Below, piece by piece: positions 51,077 through 64,000 of a stretch of DNA of 64,000 bases. Each line of letters opens with the position of its first letter. The stretch's first letter is position 1. Below the pieces are notes generated by a model, which saw nothing but the letters and a program-made list of their open reading frames with translations, ran no database searches and was not told where the DNA came from. Source of the DNA: Tethya wilhelma (lineage: Eukaryota > Porifera > Demospongiae > Tethyida > Tethyidae). The DNA lies in the NCBI GenBank assembly GCA_964030475.1, contig CAXIPT010000002.1, positions 20,762,022 through 20,826,021 of the forward strand, given 5' to 3'. Position numbers and translations under genes: made by a program.

Positions 51077-54000
51077 GCAGTTGGCTGGTAAGCTGGTGAC
51101 TGACAGAAGGAAGTTCCAACTGGGCGTGGTTGAGGTAAGGTGGTCTCTAGTAGTCTGATTCACCTGGGATTATAAAGAACCTCTTACAGTGATACATTAT
51201 TATAGTGACAGTGAAGTTAACAACTGTGTATTGTTCCTCTCCAGTACATGCTCAAGTTCAATGATGTGAAGACAAAGAGAGGAGTGGATTTTGCTGAGCA
51301 CCTCCTTGGCTTCTACCAGGCCCAGGAGGGCTACTTCAAGGATGGCAACACTCTGCTGCAGGCACTCAAGTCTTGGGAGGCAAAACTGAAGAAGGAGAAT
51401 GCAGAGGTTAGGTGACTTGTTCTATCATTAGTTATCGTATCACATGGCTCCTTGGTTCTCCAGCTGAGAGCCAAACAGGATGAGGGCCGCAAGCGTCTTG
51501 TGACGGCTAAGGACAAGATCCGCAGTGCCATGGGGATCGTGGGGGTCAAGAGCAGCGGCCCTGACCAGGTGGACCCCAAGGCCGTCACTGAACTCATGGA
51601 CAAGAGAGGCTATCTTGGGAAGAGGCCTGACAATGCCCTCAGGATAGCCAGGAGACAGTGGCCCAAGAAGTACTGCACCGTCAATATGGAGGGGTTCTCC
51701 CTGGCTAATAGTCATGTGAGTAGAATTTTGGGTGTGGCTTTATGCATTAGTGGGTGTGGTTTCCTGTCCCCGTAGAACCATGCTCCTCATGTGAAGATCC
51801 CAGTGATCCACTTCCAATTCAAGGACTGCCCAGACGCAGTGGACGGCCGCAAGTATTGCTTCAAGCTCATTGCACGTATGCCACCTCACATACTAGTCAC
51901 TAGTGGTAGCATCACTGTATGATTGTGTGTACACCTCCTGCAGAGACAAGAACGTACACCTTTGATGCTGACAATGAGAAAGAGTTGATGGAGTAAGAGC
52001 CTGTGTGTGTGTTCTGATAGTGTTCAGTGAGTACTGACCTTTGAACCCTCCAGGTGGAAACAAACCATGCAGAATTGTCAGTTGAAGCTATTCCAAGGAG
52101 AGCCGGTAAGAGTGGGTGTGGCCAGTGGGTGGGGTCATGGTGTAAGGTGTATCCTCCATTCCAGGAGGACACCCTCTCTCGCCGAAGGAGTGCCTATGGC
52201 CGCCATCACATCAGCAGCAGCAACGACACCAGAGAACTGGTCAAGGTACGCACATCATAGGTTAGTGTATCATGTGACTGTCATGTGATCTTCCTCCAGC
52301 GTATCATTGCCAGGATCCGCAGTCTCCCTGGAAACGACAAGTGTGCCGACTGTGGGTCCCCTGACCCAGAGTGGCTCAGTGTCAACCTGGGCATCTTGAT
52401 CTGCATCAAGTGCTCCGGTCGCCACAGGGAGCTCAGTGTGCAGTACTCCAGGATACGCTCCCTCACCCTTGACAAACTCAAGACCCCTGAACTGCTGGTC
52501 AGTACAGAGACTCTCTCTCTCATTGCTAAGCTTTCACGCAGAGCCTACTGCTCTATCAGTGATAGTTGCTATGTGTGTTGTGTTGCCCTCCAGATTGCCC
52601 TGGTGATGGGGAATGGTGTCCTCAACGAGGTGCTGGAGGCCAACCTCACTGACCCCAAACCATCGCCTGACTCCTCCACGTAAGATGACGTCATTCCATT
52701 GGTGTGTCTGTGTTAGTGGTGTGTGTGTGTGTGTGNGAGACAAGAACGTACACCTTTGATGCTGACAATGAGAAAGAGTTGATGGAGTAAGAGCCTGTGT
52801 GTGTGTTCTGATAGTATTGAGTGAGTACTGACCTTTGAACCCTCCAGGTGGAAACAAACAATGCAGAATTGTCAGTTGAAGCTATTCCAAGGAGAGCCGG
52901 TAAGAGTGGGTGTGGCCAGTGGGTGGGGTCATGGTGTAAGGTGTATCCTCCATTCCAGGAGGACACCCTCTCTCGCCGAAGGAGTGCCTATGGCCGCCAT
53001 CACATCAGCAGCAGCAACGACACCAGAGAACTGGTCAAGGTACGCACATCATAGGTTAGTGTATCATGTGACTGTCATGTGATTTTCCTCCAGCGTATCA
53101 TTGCCAGGATCCGCAGTCTCCCTGGAAACGACAAGTGTGCCGACTGTGGGTCTCCTGACCCAGAGTGGCTCAGTGTCAACCTGGGCATCTTGATCTGCAT
53201 CAAGTGCTCCGGTCGCCACAGGGAGCTCAGTGTGCAGTACTCCAGGATACGCTCCCTCACCCTCGACAAACTCAAGACCCCTGAACTGCTGGTCAGTACA
53301 GAGACTCTCTCTCTCATTGCTAAGCTTTCACGCAGAGCCTACTGCTCTATCAGTGATAGTTGCTATGTGTGTTGTGTTGCCCTCCAGATTGCCCTGGTGA
53401 TGGGGAATGGTGTCCTCAACGAGGTGCTGGAGGCCAACCTCACTGACCCCAAACCATCGCCTGACTCCTCCACGTAAGATGACGTCATTCCATTGGTGTG
53501 TCTGTGTTAGTGGTGTGTGTGTGTGTGTGCCCCCCAGGGAGTTCAGAGGGGAGTTCATCAGCCACAAGTACCTCCAGCACAAGTACATTGAGCACAGCAT
53601 TGAGAAGGAGTCCCTGGCCCAGGAGCTGGCCGAGGCAGTCGACTCACGGGACGTCAAACAGCTGCTGCAAGTGTATGCTGAAGGAGTTGACCTTTGTACC
53701 CCATTACCTGGCTATTCCAGTGGTATGACTGCACTCCATCTTGCCATTGAACTGGAGGACCTGACATCACTGCACATCGTGGACTTCCTCCTGGGGAATG
53801 GGTGAGCCCCTTCTAATTGGCACATCTATCTTATGCCCAATATCATTGTCCTGTGTGTGGTAGTAGTTCAATTATCTATGGTTGATTACTGTGAGACCAC
53901 ACTACCACACACTCACGCCCACAGGAGGACTGAGAACCTTCAAGATGACGAGGGCAACTCCCCCCTCCACCTGGCTGTCATCAACGACAACCCTCAGTGT

Positions 54001-54386
54001 GTCAAGCTGCTCCTCATCCATGGAGCTGACGTCAACAGAAGTGAGTGGCTCATTGCATGTCTGTCTGTCTGGTGCTAGTCACCAGCTGTGTTCTCCCATC
54101 ACCTCCAGGGAACAATGAAGGCCACACCCCTCAAGACATTGCAGCCGACAAGAACTATGACGAGTGTGTTGAACTGGTGAGATGGACCAATTAATGTGTC
54201 TAATGACAGGGACTCACTCTTCCTTCTCTTTTATCAACCAGCTTCAAGATGCCGTGAAGAAGAAGCTCTCTAAGTGTGAGCACATTGACATAGACTGGGG
54301 AGTGGGCGGAGAAGGGGAGGAGGAGATTTACCAGACCCCCATCGTTGACTCCGTATCAGTGCCAGCTGTCTCCCTGGTGCCGGGTC
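49708..54386 (+). CDS. ASAP: ASAP-family Arf-GAP (BAR-PH-ArfGAP-ankyrin), 3' end cut by gap
   Basis: Exons: 49708-49857, 49925-49997, 50052-50132, 50282-50316, 50376-50402, 50798-50850, 50910-50991, 51081-51134, 51245-51406, 51464-51715, 51776-51875, 51944-51992, 52054-52105, 52165-52245, 52300-52497, 52594-52679, then 53538-53801, 53925-54040, 54109-54176, 54242-54386. The copy 52738-53473 repeats five of them. A BAR domain is followed by a PH domain (WPKKYCTVNMEGFSL), the ArfGAP zinc finger CADCGSPDPEWLSVNLGILI then CIKC with the arginine finger in YSRIRSL, and ankyrin repeats (TALHLAIELED, NSPLHLAVIND, HTPQDIA). Order and the HIDIDW stretch fit ASAP1/2/3, not ACAP. The usual Pro-rich and SH3 parts lie beyond the N at 54387. 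It stimulates Arf GTP hydrolysis at focal adhesions and endosomes. Confidence 0.9.
51943..52735. repeat. Block repeated after the gap at 52736 (second copy 52737-53529)
   Basis: 52737-53529 repeats 51943-52735 with a constant 794-bp offset, carrying five ASAP exons. Differences are few and silent or intronic (ACC versus ACA in the codon before the Met of KQTMQ, GGGTCCCC versus GGGTCTCC, CCCTT versus CCCTC, GATC versus GATT). They look allelic. Confidence 0.9.
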
Positions 54387-54400
54387 NGTTTGTGTTGTAG

Positions 54401-56655
<2,255 letters not shown>

Positions 56656-56800
56656 CACTGATAGCCAATGATATAGTTTTTTTTTTCCTGATATTGCTGA
56701 CAACAATTATTATGAGATTTCTTATAATTAGAGATTGTCTAATATATAAGTGGGTGGAGCTCTATAACGTTTGATAGCCATAATTGATTTGCAAGCTGAG

Positions 56801-57964
56801 ATGGCGCAGGCTGCAGAGAGAAAGAAGAAGGAGCCGTCATTCTTGGCAAAGGGATATCTTCTAGCCTACAACGGCCTGCTCACACTAGGGTGAGAGAGTA
56901 GAAATGTTCCAGGTTGACGGTTTAGATCAGAAGTTAGTGTCATGTTCTCTCCATGCATCCACCCCCCATGCAGCTGGGCCTATCTCCTGGTGAGGGCCAT
57001 CCAGTACACGGTGGAGTATCGTCGCGCCGATGGTCTGGTGCCTGGGCTCTACAGGGATATTAGAATGTCGCTGTTGATCTTTCAAACTGCAGCTTTGTTG
57101 GAGGCAAGTGAGATTACATGGTAACCACTAACCTTTGACCTTTCCTTCCTTTCTCTCCCCCCAGGTTGTTCACAGCGCTGTAGGTATGAATGTGTGCTAC
57201 TTTCTATGCCCCATGTTATCCATCTTACTAGTAACCTATGGTTGTGACTGCACTTGGTGTGGCGGTAGAGGGATAAACCATTGTGTATGTATGTACATGC
57301 AGGCATTGTGTCATCGAGTGTTGTCACCACTCTGATGCAAGTGAGCTCCCGTGTGTTCATCACGTGGCCAATCCTGGAGTGGACACCAGGGGTGGACGAT
57401 AACATCGGACTCCTGCTCATCTCCTATGCCTGGGCCATCACTGAAGTCATCAGATATTCCTTCTACTTCTTCTCTCTCCTAAACTCTGTCCCTTACCTCA
57501 TCAAGTGGTGCAGGTCAGATTAGCTGTCTGATTACGTTTTTGACTGCTGAACGTTAACATTGTGTGTGTGTGTGTGTGTGCAGGTATACCTTCTTCTATG
57601 TCCTCTATCCAGTGGGAGTGTTGGTGAGTGAGGGGAGTGTGCCATTGTCTGATGTGTGTATGTAATGGTTGTCCATCATTCACTCTCAGGGGGAGATGAT
57701 GCTCTACTTTGCTGCACTGCCAGTGATCAAGGCCAGGGACCAGTGGAGCTGCCACATGCCCAACTCAGCCAACATGGCCTTCAACTTCTACTATTTCCTA
57801 GTCTTCACCATGTTGATGTACATTCCCTGTGAGTAGTATAACGATCTTGCCATGTAACTTTGATAAACATTTTGTTCCGTGCAGTGTTTCCTCAACTCTA
57901 TGGTCACATGATTAGCCAACGCAGGAAGATCATTGAAGGTGCAGGAAAGCCAAAGACTGACTAA
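56801..57964 (+). CDS. HACD2: HACD2-type very-long-chain 3-hydroxyacyl-CoA dehydratase
   Basis: Exons 56801-56889, 56974-57103, 57165-57183, 57303-57513, 57584-57623, 57690-57828 and 57885-57964 give 235 residues. It is a multi-pass ER enzyme that removes water from 3-hydroxyacyl-CoA in fatty-acid elongation. Matching stretches are LAYNGLLTLGWAYLLVRA, FQTAALLEVVHSAVGIV, SSSVVTTLMQVSSRVF, ITEVIRYSFYFFSLLN (with the catalytic Tyr and Glu region), LPYLIKW-like VPYLIKWCRYT and the end FPQLYGHMISQRRKI. The second intron begins GCAAGT, a GC-AG intron. Confidence 0.93.
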
Positions 57965-58145
57965 CAGACACCACTAGTGGTAGTAGCAGCTAGGCTGTTG
58001 GTGTGATGGTTGCTCAAAATAATGATTATAAACAATATTAATAATCTTTTTTCATCAGCAATCAATGGTTAGGGAAGTAACAGGTAAAACAAGGCAGTAA
58101 ATATCTGTTGGTAAGGCTGTTTGTCGCCATCTATAGATGAGTTAA

Positions 58146-60487
<2,342 letters not shown>

Positions 60488-60841
60488 AGTTGCTGTCTTT
60501 CAAGAACGGTTGATCTTCGATTTTAAAGTTGACTTTTTTAGAAGATTTTTTTTTCACTTGTTTTACGTCTTTTTTTGTTACTTTTAAGTTTTAAACTTTT
60601 TATGGGATTTTAAATTTTTTTAAACGTTTTAAGCGGCCTAAAACGCTGGCCTAACTACTTTTTACACGCACACACACACAAGTGCCAGCGCCCTCAAACT
60701 AGAAACCAGAACCAGGTGGTTGGGAACCGTACTGCGCATGCGCACAAAGACCACGTGATCGGCACAATTCACGTGCCACAACAGACCGCGGGCGCGGGGC
60801 GCGCGCGCTCACAACTTACATTTGTTATTTGATAATTACAT

Positions 60842-61377
60842 TCAAATATCCACAATGACATAAACTTCGTGTTTATCTTGTGTGTCATGGACTTGTAAGT
60901 TGGAGTAGGTAACAGCCTTTACTTCTGTGCCTTGAGGATGCTTGCTAAGGTCAAATGTTTCACCATAGCTACCAGGAGAATATCAAGACAATACACCAGT
61001 AAACTTCACTTTAGAAGAGTGCACTTACCCTTCTGCTTGTATCGAAAAGGTTTCTCTGTCAAAGTGTGTTATCTTGACCTGCTGTAAACCATAGGATGGC
61101 CATACAACTAGCTAGCTGGGACTGACAGACAGAGCAATAGGCATGCAGAGCCTTGGCTTACCTTGGGAACAAAGAAGGGATCAGCTGAAAACAAGAAGAG
61201 GAATTCGTCCATGAGATGAAAGAGAAGAGACTCCAGATCATCCCCTAAACAGATCACTGACGTCTGATAACCAGCATATCTCAGTGGTCACAGGTTACCT
61301 TTAGCAGTGACTTGCTGAGTGCTCTTTATCTCCACGGTCTCCAGGTCTGTCATGTAACCAAACATTGCCAGCACTAC
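60842..61377 (-). CDS. ZBTB8OS: Archease (ZBTB8OS), tRNA-ligase activator, 5' end lost in gap
   Basis: Exons 61377-61299, 61244-61162, 61081-61029 and 60968-60842 join in frame to the last ~113 residues. The frames are too short and Met-poor to show as ORFs. MFGYMTDLETVEI, GDDLESLLFHLMDEFLFLF, SADPFFVPK, then YGETFDLSKHPQGTEVKAVT and the end VYVIVDI match human archease (MFGYMTD, DDLQSLLFHFLDEWLYKF, SKHPQGTEVKAITY, VFVIIDI). The metal-binding Asp/Glu and the C-terminal DI are present. Archease activates the RTCB tRNA-splicing ligase. The N-terminal exon lies in the gap (N 61428-61452). TSEN34, another tRNA-splicing factor, lies 15 kb away. Confidence 0.88.
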
Positions 61378-61380
61378 CTG

Positions 61381-61427
<47 letters not shown>

Positions 61428-61490
61428 NNNNNNNNNNNNNNNNNNNNNNNNNACACACACACACACACACACACACACACATTCTGTTGT
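61381..61490 (+). repeat. (CA)n microsatellite with 25-N gap
   Basis: CA units on both sides of Ns at 61428-61452. The join removes the 5' parts of both archease (minus) and the kinesin (plus), which diverge from here. Confidence 0.95.
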
Positions 61491-61508
61491 TCTCTCTGTC
61501 TCTGTCAG

Positions 61509-62014
61509 GACATCAATGATCTGATGTCTGAAGGGAACAAGTCAAGGACAGTGGCTGCTACTCAGATGAATGCTGAGAGTTCTCGCTCTCATGCTGTCTT
61601 TTCCATAGTCCTCACCCAGACCATGTTTGACCCAGCCACTCAGGTACGTGGGGACCTTTCACAGCAACGACAGTCCAGCTTGTTATGATGTGAATTGTGC
61701 GTCTTTAGACTGGTACGGAGAAGGTGTCTAAGATCAGCCTGGTGGACCTGGCAGGCAGTGAGAGGGTCTCCAAGACAGGCTCAGTCGGAGAGAGGCTCAA
61801 GGAGGGCAGCCTCATCAACAAGTTAGTACCTCCTCTTGCACTGTGTGTGAGGGGGGTTAGAGGCTGTGTGTGAGGGGGGTTAGAGGCTGTGATAGATGTG
61901 TAGCTCCCGTTAGAAAATAATGACAATAGGAATTTCCTAAACTGAATAGTTTTTTATTACTTCATTTGCCATAAATTGATCTGGACACCTCTTTGTGTGT
62001 TCTGGTTGGAACCC

Positions 62015-62047
<33 letters not shown>

Positions 62048-63798
62048 CCAGGTCCCTTACCACTCTTGGCCTGGTCATATCAGCTCTGGCTGACATTGTG
62101 AGTTCAATCGTGTGATGTAGGAGTGATGATGTCATTAAGTGTCATTGATTTCAGAGTGCTGGTAAGAAACAGAAGAACTCCTACATCCCCTACAGGGACT
62201 CCACTCTCACCTGGCTGCTCAAGGTATCGGCCATGCTCTCTCTAGTGGGATTTGGGAGGGATGCTTTCTAGCTCATCATAGCATTTGTAGCCTGTACTTA
62301 CATACTTGCATGTGGGCCTTGAGGTCTGGTTTGGAAGTCAACTAGTGTCTAATTTTCTGTATAGCTGGAAAATATTGACAGTCAAAAAATTTGACAGTTG
62401 TTCTGCAGAATGTAAATCTAAATATTGACGAATTTGTATTTGACGGTTTGTGCATGCACATGTAATGTAGTACATGCATACCCGGTATACAGTGGCCAAA
62501 ATATTGACGGATTAAAGTTTGACAATTTGAACTTAGAATGTCAAACCGTCAATATTTCTGAAAGACCTGGGTTCAAATCCCAGCTGGATCTCTTGATTTT
62601 TCCACTGATTTTTTTTCATGATGCTATGATGGTGATTTTCCTCTTGTTAGTGCCCCCCAACCTACATGCCCCCCAGACTAACCTACATGCCCCCCTCTCC
62701 TCTAGGATAACCTGGGAGGGAACAGCAAGACAGTGATGGTGGCCACCGTCAGCCCAGCTGGTGATAACTATGAGGAGACCCTCTCCACTCTCAGATATGC
62801 TGACAGAGCAAAGAGAATAGTCAATCACGCTGTCATCAATGAAGACCCTAACTCCAGAGTAAGGCTGGTGTCCTGTTATTGAAGACTGTTCCCATCTTTC
62901 TCTCTCTCTCTCCCCAGATTATCCGTGAACTGCGTGAAGAGGTTGAGAAGCTTCGTTCTATGATTGGCGGTGGTGGACCTGGCGTGGGAGGAGTGGGCGG
63001 GGCCAACTCCAAGGAGATTGAGAGTATGAAGGAGAAGTTGAAGATCAGTGAACAGCTGATGTCAGAGATGACCAAATCGTGGGAGCAGAAGCTCCAGGAG
63101 ACAGAGAGGATCCACCAGGAGAGGCAGAAGGCTCTGGAGAACATGGGCATATCAGTGCAGGCAGCGGGCATAGGGGTCCAAATGGACAAGTTCTATCTAG
63201 TGAACCTTAATGCTGATCCATCGATGAATGAGCTGCTGGTGTGCTACCTCAAGGTGAGTCCGCACATTCCTCTATAGGGGGTTCATGATGGTCTCATGGC
63301 CCCATTTCCCTTGACGGGGTTCATGATGGTCTCTTGCCCCCCTCCCCCTTGACGGGGTTCATGGTGGTCTCTTGGCTGTAGGATCTGACAAAGATTGGCC
63401 GTCCCAACGTTGACCCCCCTCAAGACATCCAGCTGAGAGGGCTGGGCATCGCCAATGAACACTGCATCATGGAGATTGTTGAGAGAGATGTCTTCATCAC
63501 CCCCATCAAAGGAGCTAGGTTAGGGATGAACTCTCACTGTGCAGTTGAAGTTTTATTCTAAACTCTATCTGGTTTGAGAATGCTGATTGGAAAAATTTCT
63601 TATCCAAAATTTCAAGTACCATTGGAAGGTGCTCGTTCTCCCCATTCTTTTGATTACTTTCCAGCTTCGTTCGCCTTACCAGTCAAAAGTTAAGCTTTTT
63701 TGTCTCATAAGAAAATTATTACATGAATCTCGTTATTTCACTTCTGGTGGCATTCTCAAACCACTGGTGTTAGTCTTACCTTGAGTGGCACTCTGTGT

Positions 63799-63890
<92 letters not shown>

Positions 63891-64000
63891 NCACACACAC
63901 ACACACACACACACACCTCACAGGACATTGGTGAATGGTGGTAATATATCAGAGCGAGTCCAGGTGCGGCATGGTGCCAGAATCCTCCTGGGGAACAACC
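61509..64000 (+). CDS. Kinesin-3 family motor (KIF13-like), both ends outside
   Basis: Exons 61509-61643, 61709-61821, 62052-62097, 62155-62223, 62706-62858, 62918-63253, 63382-63518 and 63924-64000+ keep frame. The motor C-terminal half has switch I ([12 protein letters not shown]), switch II (VDLAGSER), [40 protein letters not shown] and [14 protein letters not shown] neck coil ([15 protein letters not shown]), a Gly-rich insert, a coiled coil and the start of the forkhead-associated domain ([24 protein letters not shown]) follow. The [24 protein letters not shown] context and the [12 protein letters not shown] coil fit KIF13/KIF16B rather than KIF1. Kinesin-3 motors carry vesicles toward microtubule plus ends. 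Confidence 0.9.
62357..62560. repeat. Diverged copy of the TATAGCCGG/TTTGACGGTTTG MITE family
   Basis: The left end TGTATAGCTGGAAAATATTG and internal TTTGACGGTTTG, CAAACCGTCAATATTTCTG resemble the element at 24024-24232 in order and orientation. The right terminal CCGGCTATACGG is lost. It lies in a kinesin intron. Confidence 0.55.
62567..62583 (+). other. tRNA T-arm-like sequence
   Basis: CTGGG TTCAAAT CCCAG forms a 5-bp stem with a 7-nt loop and fits a polymerase III B box. I see no A box or anticodon arm at the right distance upstream, so it is at most a tRNA or SINE fragment next to the MITE remnant. Confidence 0.35.
63801..63916 (+). repeat. (CA)n microsatellite with contig join
   Basis: About 115 bp of CA with an N at 63891, directly before the last kinesin exon of the window. 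The frame suggests no exon is lost here. Confidence 0.9.

Overview
This is a eukaryotic, animal nuclear window with very compact, intron-rich genes. Most introns are 50-250 bp with GT-AG ends, intergenic gaps are short, and CT/GA and CA/GT microsatellites are abundant. The gene set (EXT1, TRAF, Tribbles, SH3BP5, PCLAF, Shiftless, kinesin-3, SPEF1) is metazoan. The short introns, small spacing and divergence from vertebrate orthologues suggest an early-branching animal, most likely a sponge. That placement is an inference.

Layout. 1-5.4 kb: end of CHRAC1 (+), TRAF-family pieces (-), PCLAF (-) and the mitochondrial carrier SLC25A32 (+). 6.3-8.6 kb: a Shiftless (SHFL) homologue (-) and the tail of another TRAF (-). 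8.8-14.0 kb: a 1137-residue multi-pass membrane protein (+). 14.4-15.6 kb: a small membrane protein with an Asn-Asp-Cys motif (-) and a decayed inverted copy (+). 15.8-19.0 kb: VPS11 (+, parts lost in gaps) with an AT-AC U12-type intron, then the last exon of a LACTB2-like gene (+). 19.1-23.6 kb: EXT1 (-) and a divergent two-exon gene (+) that I do not recognise. 23.8-31.0 kb: an OXR1/NCOA7-like LysM-TLDc gene (-), inflated by two assembly duplications. 31.2-35.5 kb: IAH1 and an EF-hand protein (both +). 35.7-40.2 kb: SPEF1 (-), SDF2 (+), SLC25A51 (+). 40.4-44.6 kb: SH3BP5 (5' truncated) and TM9SF1 (both +). 44.8-49.4 kb: TSEN34 (-), Tribbles (+), ERGIC3 (-, 3' truncated). 49.7-56.7 kb: an ASAP-type Arf-GAP (+, with a duplicated block) and STT3A (+, middle lost in a gap). 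56.8-64 kb: HACD2 (+), PABPC1 (-), archease (-, 5' truncated) and a kinesin-3 motor (+).

The assembly is a stitched draft. Single N characters (and one run of 5 and one of 25) mark contig joins. At 2535, 25336, 27900 and 52736 the sequence after the N repeats the sequence before it almost exactly. This fits allelic contigs laid end to end rather than real tandem duplication. At 17118, 18820, 40507, 47934-47938, 54387, 56417 and 61428-61452 exons are missing.

The genes are mostly conserved housekeeping genes and form no operon or single system. Functional themes recur: the secretory pathway (EXT1, SDF2, TM9SF1, ERGIC3, STT3A, HACD2), mitochondrial cofactor import (SLC25A32 for folate/FAD, SLC25A51 for NAD), tRNA splicing (TSEN34, archease) and endosome/Arf/Rab traffic (VPS11, ASAP, SH3BP5). 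Several divergent pairs share short intergenic regions that probably act as bidirectional promoters. I found no CRISPR array, no complete tRNA or rRNA, and no autonomous transposon. There are several inverted-repeat elements of MITE type.
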